From assembly GCF_027921845.1 (NCBI RefSeq), contig NZ_BSEN01000009.1:1-64000 (forward strand): a DNA stretch of 64,000 nucleotides. Reading direction: 5' to 3'. This document shows positions 34,474 to 41,909 of the stretch, piece after piece. The translations under genes were made by a program, and so were the position numbers. Under the pieces are notes generated by a model. That model saw only the letters and a program-made list of their open reading frames with translations, searched no databases and was not told the origin of the DNA. The DNA is from Leifsonia poae. Lineage in GTDB: Bacteria > Actinomycetota > Actinomycetes > Actinomycetales > Microbacteriaceae. Each line of letters begins with the position of its first letter. Within the stretch, counting starts at the first letter, position 1.

Positions 34474-34550
34474 CCGCGAAGAAAGGTAGCTGTGTGCCGC
34501 GGTTGGGACCGGTTTCAGCGACCGAGCTCGTCGCCCAGAGGGCCCTGCCT

Positions 34551-34661
34551 GCACAGGCTTTTGTCACCCACAAATTCACGTTCGACGATGTTGAGGACGC
34601 CTACGACGTGTTCGGAAACGCCGCAGAGCACGACGCCCTCAAAGTTCTGATCCGCAACTGA
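34551..34661 (+). pseudogene. C-terminal remnant of a zinc alcohol dehydrogenase
   Basis: The frame from 34551 reads FVTHKFTFDDVEDAYDVF ... AEHDALKVLI, the last ~35 residues of an alcohol dehydrogenase of the Zn family (THxFxLDxxEDAYDVF ... ALKVVI). The rest is gone. An open frame joins it to an ATG at 34470, but that upstream part is not dehydrogenase-like. Confidence 0.7.
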
Positions 34662-34795
34662 TGCGCGACTCCTCGAGGGAACTTCGACCCGTGCCAGGGT
34701 CTTGTCTGGGCCCCTAGCGAGGCCTTGAAGGGCAGCTGCCGGCGGCAGGCAGCCAGAGCCGGACCAGCCAATCGCGCCAAGAACTGAGGCGACAT

Positions 34796-34960
34796 ATGTA
34801 CGACCGTATTGAATCCCTCGGCAGGGAGACGCCAGAACGAAAGATGGCACGTGCAACCGCTCTCCGGGCGATGCTCGACCGCTCCCCCGAGACTGATCCC
34901 AACCGTTTCGATAGGGCGCAAGACGCATACCTGGCAGAGCCCGACGGTGTCGCCGAGTGA
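34796..34960 (+). CDS. Small hypothetical protein (54 aa)
   Basis: 54 residues, helical and charged (MYDRIESLGRETPERKMARA), ending TDPNRFDRAQDAYLAEPDGV. It shares DP-x-R ... DAY ... P with the 50-residue protein at 12085-12237. GAGG lies eight bases before the ATG. Its stop codon lies in a 12-base perfect palindrome (34956-34967), and a 7-bp hairpin follows at 34984. Function unknown. Confidence 0.5.
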   Translation: MYDRIESLGRETPERKMARATALRAMLDRSPETDPNRFDRAQDAYLAEPDGVAE

Positions 34961-34983
34961 CGTCACTGGACGAGCAGGCTATA

Positions 34984-35000
34984 CCTGCGTAAGACGCAGG
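34984..35000 (+). terminator. Short hairpin after the 54-aa gene
   Basis: CCTGCGT-AAG-ACGCAGG gives a perfect 7-bp stem with a 3-base loop, 23 bases after the stop. No T-run follows, so it may be a processing hairpin instead. Confidence 0.35.
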
Positions 35001-35239
35001 CCAGCTCCCTGCATTCCCGGTGGCGGGTTGCCGCGTATCTCGCGGGGGGCGGGATGCGCGGCCTATTCATCGCGATGAGTGGACAGCTAACGGTTGCTTC
35101 CGGCAATCAAAATCGCCGCCGTATCGTTGGCGCGAGCCATCCGACACTGGCATACCCACCCGTACGAGCGTTAGGTCGGCGCGTGCTCGGTTCACGTCAA
35201 GCAATGACCGAGTGGAGCCGCAAGCGGCACGGCGCCCGC
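35001..35239 (+). other. Gene-free stretch before the parB leader
   Basis: No supported gene was seen; the open frame through here is an upstream extension of the parB frame without a ribosome site. Confidence 0.35.
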
Positions 35240-35427
35240 TAGCTTTCCGCCTGCCTGGCCAACCGATCGTAGTTCGCTCCCACGGGCTGCGTTCCGGGCT
35301 TTCGCGGCATATCCTCACTCGCTTACGCTCCCTCCGGTATTCCACGTCCCGGCACTCCGCCCGCTCCCGCTCTCGATCGATCCCCTTGCCAGACAGGCGA
35401 ACAAGAACAGTTGATCGGAGAGACGAA
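35240..35427 (+). repeat. Long leader element, copy upstream of the parB-like gene
   Basis: In gene sense it contains CGATCGTAGTTCGCTCCC, GGGCTTTCGCGGCATATCC and ACTCGCTTACGCTCCCTCC. The block 35294-35346 (53 bases) is identical, in inverted orientation, to 37280-37332. It ends in the parB ribosome site. It may be a promoter or leader shared by early-transfer genes; see the findings. Confidence 0.8.
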
Positions 35428-36834
35428 ATGAGCGACACCACCACTGCGGTTGCGGGCACCATTGAACACCTCGACCCGCACACCCTGACCATCGAAACCA
35501 ACGTGCGGCCCTCCGCACCCATCACACCCGCGTTCGTGCAGAGCATCCGCGAGAACGGAGTCCTCACGCCGGTGCTCGGACATCTCGACGACCAGGGCAT
35601 CGTCACCGTGCGTGCGGGACAGCGTCGGGTCTTCGCCGCCCGCGAGGCAGGACTCGCCACCATCCCCGTCTACCTCGTGGACACCGAAGACGTGACAGCG
35701 GAACGGATCGTGCAACAGATGGTCGAGAACGATCAGCGCGAAGCCCTCACCGACGGCGACCGTGCCGCCGCGTTCCAGCAACTCGCCTTCGAAGGACTCA
35801 CCGTCACGGCAATCGCCAGACGGACCGGAACCAAGCCGAAGGAGGTCAAGACTGCCCTGGCGGTGGTCGAGAACGAGGTTGCGGCGAGCGCAATCCACGA
35901 GCACCAGCTGACCCTGGACCAGGCGGCGGTGCTGATCGAGTTCGACGTCGACGACGAGCTCCGCGCCGACCTGATCCGCGTCGCGACCACGGATCCGGCC
36001 CAGTTCGCGCACGCGGCGCAGAGGGCACGTGACGAGAAAGCGCGGGCCAAGGCCAAGGCGGATACGGAAGGCGACCTGGTGGGACGCGGCTACCTGATCC
36101 TCGACAGCGATCCCGGCTACTACGACACCACCTACACCCGCATTAGCGAACTGCTCACCGCCGACGACCAGCGGGTCACCGTCGAGAACATTGAGAATTT
36201 GGGAGGCCGCGCCGCCCACGTTCGCGTCTACGCCGACGGTGACGCAAACGTCACTTACTTCGTCCAGAACGCGAAGGCGGCTGGGTTCCACAGCTACGGC
36301 GGTACCCAGTCCAAGTCCGGCCAGATGACGGACGAGGAGAAGGCCGAGCGGCGCACCCTGATCGCCAACAACAAGGCGTGGGGATCCGCCGAGATCGTCC
36401 GCCGGGAATGGCTCACCACGCTCCTCTCCCGCAAAACCCTCCCCAAGGACGCGGCGATCGCGATCGCCAAGGGACTCACCATCCACAGGCAGGCGATCAG
36501 CTCCGCCACCCGAGACGGGAACGATCTCGCCCACCGACTACTCGGAATGGAGCCGTCCGGCCACTTCGAGAACGACAAGCTCACGGCATTGATCGAGCAG
36601 ACCCCGGCCAAAGCTCAGCACGTCGCCCTCGCGGTCGTGCTCGGAGCGTGCGAATCCGTCACCAGCAAGCAGACCTGGCGGTACCCGACATCCACCGACG
36701 CCGACTACTTCACCCTGCTCGCGAGCTGGGGGTACAGCCTCAGCGACGTCGAGCAGATCGTGAGCGTCAACAAGACCACCGAAGCTGACGGAGACCTTGC
36801 TTCACTCGGCGCGCAACCTGGGGCAGTCGACTGA
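35428..36834 (+). CDS. ParB-like DNA-binding protein
   Basis: 468 residues. N-terminal ParB/Srx domain (~15-105): NVRPSAPITPAFVQSIRENG, then GIVTVRAGQRRVFAAREAG (the box II CTP-binding type GxRR), VQQMVENDQREALTDGDRA. The helix-turn-helix (~110-160) has GLTVTAIARRTGTKPKEVKT. A long C-terminal part (~210-455) is unlike chromosomal ParB. No parA lies beside it, so a role in partition is doubtful; ParB-domain proteins of this type are often found in leading regions of conjugative plasmids. The start follows GGAGAG. Confidence 0.8.
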   Translation: MSDTTTAVAGTIEHLDPHTLTIETNVRPSAPITPAFVQSIRENGVLTPVLGHLDDQGIVTVRAGQRRVFAAREAGLATIPVYLVDTEDVTAERIVQQMVENDQREALTDGDRAAAFQQLAFEGLTVTAIARRTGTKPKEVKTALAVVENEVAASAIHEHQLTLDQAAVLIEFDVDDELRADLIRVATTDPAQFAHAAQRARDEKARAKAKADTEGDLVGRGYLILDSDPGYYDTTYTRISELLTADDQRVTVENIENLGGRAAHVRVYADGDANVTYFVQNAKAAGFHSYGGTQSKSGQMTDEEKAERRTLIANNKAWGSAEIVRREWLTTLLSRKTLPKDAAIAIAKGLTIHRQAISSATRDGNDLAHRLLGMEPSGHFENDKLTALIEQTPAKAQHVALAVVLGACESVTSKQTWRYPTSTDADYFTLLASWGYSLSDVEQIVSVNKTTEADGDLASLGAQPGAVD

Positions 36835-36847
36835 CCACCACCGGACG

Positions 36848-36877
36848 AAGCGGGCCCCGTGCACACAGGGCCCGCTT
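36848..36877 (+). terminator. Hairpin terminator between parB-like gene and the small gene
   Basis: AAGCGGGCCC (36848-36857) pairs perfectly with GGGCCCGCTT (36868-36877) around a 10-base loop. It lies between two converging genes and could stop both. Confidence 0.75.
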
Positions 36878-36890
36878 CTCCTATGCACGA

Positions 36891-37193
36891 TCAGGACACT
36901 TCGTGGGCCGGAAACCCAACCATCGACGGCCCGACGATCGGACCTCCCCGCTGGGCTACCCGGTTGAAGGCCAGGAACCGTACACACGCCGTCTCGGCCG
37001 TCAGAGCGGCGAGCCGGCCGATCGGAGTGCGCGGATCCGCGGCGATCGCCCACCCATCCACGGCATACCGGCTCACCATCTCGACGCACTGCCGCTTCTC
37101 CTCCGCCGACGGGCTCGTTGAGCCGACCACCCCGATCAGTCCGCCCTGCAGTTCCGGACCCATGTTTCTCGTATCGATGACGAATACCCGCAT
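36891..37193 (-). CDS. Small protein of unknown family, intact paralogue of the 16.3-kb pseudogene
   Basis: 100 residues: MRVFVIDTRNMGPELQGGL ... AEEKRQCVEMVSRYAVDGWA ... PRTPIGRLAALTAETACVR. No known domain was recognised. The starting strand (RVFVIDTR) may be a central beta strand. AGGGGAG lies 9 bases before the ATG at 37193; a GTG at 37202 is in frame but less likely. A frameshifted copy exists at 16277-16575. Both are preceded by the same leader element as parB, so the gene may be expressed at the same time as the ParB-like protein. Confidence 0.65.
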   Translation of the reverse strand: MRVFVIDTRNMGPELQGGLIGVVGSTSPSAEEKRQCVEMVSRYAVDGWAIAADPRTPIGRLAALTAETACVRFLAFNRVAQRGGPIVGPSMVGFPAHEVS

Positions 37194-37198
37194 GATGA

Positions 37199-37392
37199 TC
37201 ACTCCCCTTGGTCAATCGTTTTGTTTGCCTTTCCGGCGGGGAGATCTGTGGCGAGAGGGAGGGGCGTAAGTGCCTGGACCGTGGAATACCGGAGGGAGCG
37301 TAAGCGAGTGAGGATATGCCGCGAAAGCCCGGCACGGAAGCCGCGGGAACGAGCTACGATCGGGCGGCGGAAAGACACACAAACCGGCAAGG
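37199..37392 (-). repeat. Long leader element, copy upstream of the small gene
   Basis: In the sense of the 37193 gene this has CGATCGTAGCTCGTTCCC, GGGCTTTCGCGGCATATCC and ACTCGCTTACGCTCCCTCC, as in the parB leader. The 53-base identical block is 37280-37332. Together the two copies form a large inverted repeat around parB and the small gene. Confidence 0.8.
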
Positions 37393-37924
37393 ACAGCGCC
37401 GCCACCGGCGGCTCAAATAGACCCTTCAGGTTGTTGACGCACCCGGGCTGATCCTGCCGATCTCCGACGCCCCCGACCGGTCTATCTGCCATGAGATCGG
37501 CTGCGCTGCAAGGAGAGACCTGACGAGCTACAGGTGAGGTTTGACCTCTAGCGCGTGTTGTCAAAGTGGTGGGCGAGGGCTTTGCCAAGCGGAATCACTG
37601 GGTGTGTCGTCGGGAGCCTGTCGCCTGGGATGTGACTGCTGTTGCGCTTCTGAGTGGCCCAATGTCAGCGATCGATGATCATCGGCGGAGTGACTGGGGT
37701 GGCTATCTTCATGACGATCTCTCCTGCCGGTTCGTTCATACCGGGGAGTCCTTCGACCGTGTGTCCTGGGTCCGGCTAAACACGGGGTATCCGGGATTCG
37801 AACTTGATTGTCGAAGAGATCGTCGAAGATACGGATCGCGCGGCCTTCCGTTCGCATGTCACGAGGCAACGGCGCGAGGGCTTGGATCACTTCGAGTGTG
37901 CGAGTTTCGGTCTACGAGGTGACA
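37393..37924 (+). other. Gene-free stretch upstream of the two-component operon
   Basis: Open frames on both strands here (37561-37890 minus, 37566-37922 plus) show no family similarity and overlap one another; none is called. The last part must hold the promoter for the regulator gene at 37925. Confidence 0.35.
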
Positions 37925-38635
37925 ATGTCACGCGAACCCGACGGCGCACCCGCCTATGCTGTGACTGTGGCGACAAAACCGCGCGTACTCGTCGCCGAGG
38001 ACGATCTCGAACTCGCCGGGATGCTCACCGAACTCCTCGAGTCAGAGGGATACGAGGTGACCGTCGCGAGCGACGGCCAAAAAGCCTTACACCTGGGTCT
38101 GACACAACCATTCGACGTCGTGCTCCTCGACCGGGGTCTGCCGGTTCTGGACGGATTGGATGTCCTGCGGAGTATCCGACAGCAGGGAATTACTTCTCCA
38201 GTCCTTGTGCTTTCGGCGCTCGGCAACCCAGCCCACCGTGTCGAAGGGTTGGATAGCGGCGCTGAGGACTATATGGCCAAGCCGTTCGATATCGACGAGC
38301 TTTTCGCCCGTTTGCGGGTCCTGCGTCGACGCGGAACGGTCACTGCTCCGTCGATTCGGTTTGCCGGCGGCATTCTCGATACCGGCAACCGAACGGTCAT
38401 TCTCGACACAGACGAACGCACCGTCCTATCCGAGCGCGAGTCCGCACTTCTCGAGCAGCTCGGTCGCCGACCCACACAGGTCTTCTCGCGCGCCATGCTC
38501 CTTGACACGGTGTTCGCCGATGCCGACGATCCTGGCGTCGTCGATACGTACGTGCACCATCTGCGCAAGAAGCTCGGCTGGTCCCTGATTGAAACGGTGC
38601 GCGGCCTCGGTTATCGGATGGGCGGGCTGGGATGA
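37925..38635 (+). CDS. OmpR-family response regulator
   Basis: 236 residues. Receiver domain: RVLVAEDDLELAGMLTELL, phospho-acceptor Asp in DVVLLDRGLPVLDGLDVL, then SALGNPAHRVEGLDSGAEDY and KPFDIDELFARL. The winged-helix effector domain ends VVDTYVHHLRKKLGW and TVRGLGYRMG. The ATG at 37925 follows GAGG; a GTG inside residue ~14 is also possible. Its stop overlaps the kinase start (ATGA). Confidence 0.9.
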   Translation: MSREPDGAPAYAVTVATKPRVLVAEDDLELAGMLTELLESEGYEVTVASDGQKALHLGLTQPFDVVLLDRGLPVLDGLDVLRSIRQQGITSPVLVLSALGNPAHRVEGLDSGAEDYMAKPFDIDELFARLRVLRRRGTVTAPSIRFAGGILDTGNRTVILDTDERTVLSERESALLEQLGRRPTQVFSRAMLLDTVFADADDPGVVDTYVHHLRKKLGWSLIETVRGLGYRMGGLG

Positions 38636-39894
38636 CCGCCTCCGACGACCAGGAGATGCGTACCGCGGCCAGACGCCTCGCCATCCAATTCGCCGCGATC
38701 ATCCTCGTCCTGTTCGCGCTGCTTGGCGTGGTCATAGTCGTCGTGGTTTCCACCGGCCAAGCTGAAGCTGCCAAACGCACACTCGCCGACGCATCGATGA
38801 TCGACTCAGTCCATGACGCGCCCAGCAATCTCCTGATCACGGTCGTCCCCCTGACTGGCGACAACAGCAGCACGGCGCCTGAGAATGATGGAGATCCGGG
38901 GCAAGGCAGGCAAAGCTCACCAAGAATGCCCGCCGGACTTCCGGACGAAGCCGCAATCGCTCGCGTAGCCCGGGGCGGACCCCCCGAATCCGAGTCGATC
39001 GACGCAGGCGGCCAGAGCTATCTAACCCAGACCGACGTCCGGCGGGGCAAGGTCGTGCAGATCTCATACGGGCTTGGTGAGCAGAAGGAAGAACTCACAC
39101 GCCTCCTCGTTGCGCTGGTTATCTCAGGGGCAATCGCCGCCGTACTAGCCGCAGGTGTCGGAGTGTTCATCGCCCGACGGGCAATGCGTCCGCTCGCCGA
39201 CGCGCTAGCTCTACAACGACGCTTCGTCGCCGATGCCAGCCACGAACTGCGAACCCCGTTGACCTTGCTGAGCACCCGCGCCCAGTTGTTACGCCGCCGC
39301 ATTCGAGGTTCCGATTCACCCATCCCCCAACCAGTGATCACCGGGGCAGACGAACTCGTCGACGACAGCAAAGCACTGACGGAGATCGTCGAAGACCTCC
39401 TGACCGCAGCAGACCCTCGGCAAGACGCCGAGAGCGAGCGCGTCGACCTCGGCGAGCTGGCAGCCACCGTCGCTGCCGCCATTCAAGGGCGCGCGCACGA
39501 GCGCGGCGTCGCCGTCACGGCGTCACACACGGGGAACCCGATCGTGGCCGGCGCCAGTGTCTCGCTGCGCAGAATGATCGTCGCCCTCGTCGACAACGCC
39601 GTTGACCACGCGGCATCCACTGTCACCATCGAATGCACGCGCGAACACGACGAAGTGGTCGTCGCCGTCAGCGACGACGGACCCGGTTTCACCGTCGGCT
39701 CCGAAAGGCGGGTGTTCGAACGCTTCGCTTCAGCGCGCGCAGAGTCAGACGAGCACACCAGCCGGCGACACTACGGGCTCGGTCTCGCGCTCGTCTTGGA
39801 GGTTGTCACCCGCCACGGTGGAGTCGTGACGGCGACGAACGACGGCCCGGACGGTGGCGGCCAGGTGACCGTGCGAATGCCTGCCGTTCCCTGA
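38632..39894 (+). CDS. Membrane sensor histidine kinase
   Basis: 420 residues: first membrane helix (~20-40), periplasmic sensor (~45-145), second helix (~160-180), HisKA with RRFVADASHELRTPLTLL, then HATPase with ALVDNAVDHAAST and SDDGPGFTVG. It is the partner of the OmpR-type regulator upstream. The extracellular domain is short and Gly/Pro/Asp-rich; the signal is unknown. Confidence 0.9.
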   Translation: MTASDDQEMRTAARRLAIQFAAIILVLFALLGVVIVVVVSTGQAEAAKRTLADASMIDSVHDAPSNLLITVVPLTGDNSSTAPENDGDPGQGRQSSPRMPAGLPDEAAIARVARGGPPESESIDAGGQSYLTQTDVRRGKVVQISYGLGEQKEELTRLLVALVISGAIAAVLAAGVGVFIARRAMRPLADALALQRRFVADASHELRTPLTLLSTRAQLLRRRIRGSDSPIPQPVITGADELVDDSKALTEIVEDLLTAADPRQDAESERVDLGELAATVAAAIQGRAHERGVAVTASHTGNPIVAGASVSLRRMIVALVDNAVDHAASTVTIECTREHDEVVVAVSDDGPGFTVGSERRVFERFASARAESDEHTSRRHYGLGLALVLEVVTRHGGVVTATNDGPDGGGQVTVRMPAVP

Positions 39895-39957
39895 ATACAA
39901 CGGTCGTGTTGGTGTTGGTAGGGAGTCGTGGGTTCACGTTCTAAAACGGGTCACACG

Positions 39958-40005
39958 TTACACAATCGCGGTGGTGCCGAGAGAGCGCCGATGGCAAATC
40001 GGCTG
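39958..40005 (-). pseudogene. Frameshifted 3' end of a VIT-family transporter
   Basis: On the minus strand, TTTGCCATCGGCGCTCTC then TCGGCACCACC ... TAA matches the end of the intact VIT gene (FAIGALLGTTGMV, stop) with one base deleted. About 48 bases are left. Confidence 0.6.
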
Positions 40006-40251
40006 GCGCCGTTGAAGAATCCCTCCTCCACCAGCTTGGCCGCTCCGAATGTTGGGACGTGCAGCACCGACCCCTGCGACCAGCCCGCCCTGTCCGGGCC
40101 CGGGTCCCGGTGTTGCACGTCAGCGCCGTGCGCAAATCACGACAAAGAGGACCGACGGCGGATGGAGCGGGCCTCGCAGCGCTTCGGCGAACCCCGTTCA
40201 CACACTCTGCCTGAGCTAAGAGCGGAGACTCCGGATGAGCCTGGTCCCGTC
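40006..40251 (+). other. Gene-free stretch
   Basis: Nothing is supported. A GC-rich inverted run (CCGGGCCCGGGTCCCGG) near 40,100 could be a terminator of the kinase operon. Confidence 0.3.
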
Positions 40252-40530
40252 TTACTTCCGTTTGAGGAGGACGTCGAGAATCTCACCGACGGCGACTTCG
40301 TCCAGCCCCTCCCGGCGGATCGGCTGGTTCGGATGCAGTTCGTAGAAATTGCGACTCCCTACGCGACGGCGAGTCAGGTATCCGCTTTCGACTAAATCCG
40401 CCACGATGCGGTGTGCCGCACGCTCCTGGACACCTACGCTTTCGGCGATCTCCCGGATCCGAATTCCGGGGTGGCGTGCGACGCAGTAGAGCGCATGCAA
40501 GTGATTCGTCAGAAAGCCCCACTCGGCCAT
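40252..40530 (-). CDS. Winged-helix (MarR-like) DNA-binding protein
   Basis: 92 residues. MAEWGFLTNHLHALYCVARH then IRIREIAESVGVQERAAHRIV and DLVESGYLTRRRVGSRNFYEL show a compact winged helix, with the recognition helix in RAAHRIVADLVE. Many actinobacteria have this small regulator; its target is unknown. An inverted repeat 25 bases upstream may be its operator. Confidence 0.8.
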   Translation of the reverse strand: MAEWGFLTNHLHALYCVARHPGIRIREIAESVGVQERAAHRIVADLVESGYLTRRRVGSRNFYELHPNQPIRREGLDEVAVGEILDVLLKRK

Positions 40531-40846
40531 AGGTACAAGTCTCCTGTCATTTGCGACATGTTTTCATTGCCATGTCACCTACAACAGGATAACGTTGCCA
40601 GCACCGGCACGGAAGCTCCCAACGGCCGGGCAACCCCCTCGGTATTTGCGAGATGCTCACGGGCATGAACGGCTGGGTTACCGGGTGAGCGCTTACTTCT
40701 TGAAGATCGACCACTACCCACCCCTCCGCATGGACGCGGGGCGGCACCGAACGCCCGCCCACCGCTGAGGTCCCGAGCATCATCGGGCCGACTCCGCAGC
40801 ACGATTCACCACAATTAGCGCCAACGCACCTTCTAAGGAGCACACC
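40531..40846 (+). other. Divergent promoter region between HTH gene and DUF4386 gene
   Basis: No gene seen. It holds the inverted repeat at 40555-40576 and must contain both divergent promoters. The HTH protein may control the DUF4386 gene. Confidence 0.4.
40555..40576. promoter_or_regulatory. Inverted repeat, candidate operator of the small HTH protein
   Basis: GACATG (40555-40560) and CATGTC (40571-40576) flank TTTTCATTGC. It lies 25 bases upstream of the HTH gene start. Confidence 0.45.
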
Positions 40847-41611
40847 ATGGCCGCCAACACCGACATCACCCCTCCGGTGAGAGTTCCCACTCTGCGGCGC
40901 CGAATGCGCCCGACGAGGCGGATCTCCCTGACCGTCGGCATACTGTACGTGCTCACCTTCGTCTCGATCCCCACCCTCGCGCTCTACAAGCCCATCAAGG
41001 ACAATGTCGACGCCTTCATCCTCGGATCCGGAAGCACATCCGCATTGCAGTGGGGGGTTCTGTCCGAAATCATTGTCGGCTTGGCCGGCATCAGCACTGC
41101 CGTAGTGCTGTACCCGCTCACCAAGCGAATCAACCAAACGGCGGCCCTGGGTTTGGTTGCCGCGCGGCTCCTGGAAACATGCCTGATCTTCGTCAGCGTC
41201 GTCAACCTGCTCACGATGACAACGCTGCGACACGACCTCGCCGGGACGAACCGAGGGGCGCTGACCACAATGGGCCACAGCCTGCTCGCCAACTACAACT
41301 GGACGTTCCTGCTCTCCGGAAGCCTGATGCCCGTCGCCTGTGACCTGCTTCTCGGCTACTTGCTGTACAAGTCCGCCCTTGTTCCTCGCATCTGGCCGAT
41401 CGTCGCATTCATCGGTGCACCGTTGCTCCTCGTTTCCGACATCGCTGTCTTCTTCGGCGCCTACTCGAACGTGTCCCCGATCGCCGTTCTCGCTGCTCTG
41501 CCCGTCGCTCTGTTCGAACTGTCTCTCGGCATCTGGTTGATCATCAAGGGATTCAAGCCAACGCCGCTGACCGTCCAGTACGACGCAATCAGCCAGTCCC
41601 CAGCGGCCTGA
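40847..41611 (+). CDS. DUF4386-type membrane protein
   Basis: 254 residues, six or seven membrane helices. It has ISLTVGILYVLTFVSIPTLALY, ILGSGSTSALQWGVLSEII, ALGLVAARLLETCLIFVSV and SLLANYNWTFLLSGSLMPV, matching the DUF4386 family. Function unknown. A clear AAGGAG lies before the ATG at 40847. It is divergent from a winged-helix regulator. Confidence 0.8.
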   Translation: MAANTDITPPVRVPTLRRRMRPTRRISLTVGILYVLTFVSIPTLALYKPIKDNVDAFILGSGSTSALQWGVLSEIIVGLAGISTAVVLYPLTKRINQTAALGLVAARLLETCLIFVSVVNLLTMTTLRHDLAGTNRGALTTMGHSLLANYNWTFLLSGSLMPVACDLLLGYLLYKSALVPRIWPIVAFIGAPLLLVSDIAVFFGAYSNVSPIAVLAALPVALFELSLGIWLIIKGFKPTPLTVQYDAISQSPAA

Positions 41612-41616
41612 GTGCG

Positions 41617-41808
41617 GTCCCGCCACATAGATTGACTGAGCGCGCCGAAGCGGACAACCTGTGCGGCGGAAAGACAATCTATGGCGACGGTCGACCCGAC
41701 GGTCGACACAGCTGTCGACCACTTCAGCAGATTGTCCTTACACAGCGTGTTCTCGCACATTCTCGTCAGCAGATTATCCGCCATCTCCGCCAAATAGATT
41801 GTCCCCGA
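41617..41808. repeat. Cluster of short repeats around (C)ATAGATTGTC
   Basis: Related units: CGCCACATAGATTGAC, its inverse AGACAATCTATGGCG, GGACAACCTGTGCGGC, CAGCAGATTGTCC, CAGCAGATTATCC and AATAGATTGTCCCC. Between them GGTCGACA-CAGC-TGTCGACC forms an 8-bp inverted repeat. It looks like a group of protein-binding or recombination sites, with no known element named. Confidence 0.5.
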
Positions 41809-41909
41809 GAAGCGCATGTGCCGCGCTCGACAACCCGCAGGCTGTCCCAGTAGACGATCCCCAGCGGGCGCGGGCCCCCAGGGGCCTCACGGCCGACAGG
41901 CCCGCTTGA

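Noticed and set aside
34956-34967. 12-bp perfect palindrome AGTGACGTCACT over a stop codon
   Set aside because: Single copy with no partner and no known binder; likely chance.
37785-37810. GGGATTCGAAC, a tRNA T-loop-like string
   Set aside because: No T-stem pairing and no acceptor or anticodon arms around it.
37561-37922. Overlapping open frames upstream of the response regulator
   Set aside because: Both strands are open by GC bias; no family pattern or ribosome site supports either.
16981-39908. Shared 13-mer ATACAACGGTCGT at 16.98 and 39.90 kb as possible att sites
   Set aside because: A 64-kb sequence holds many chance pairs of 13-mers, and no longer similarity surrounds them.
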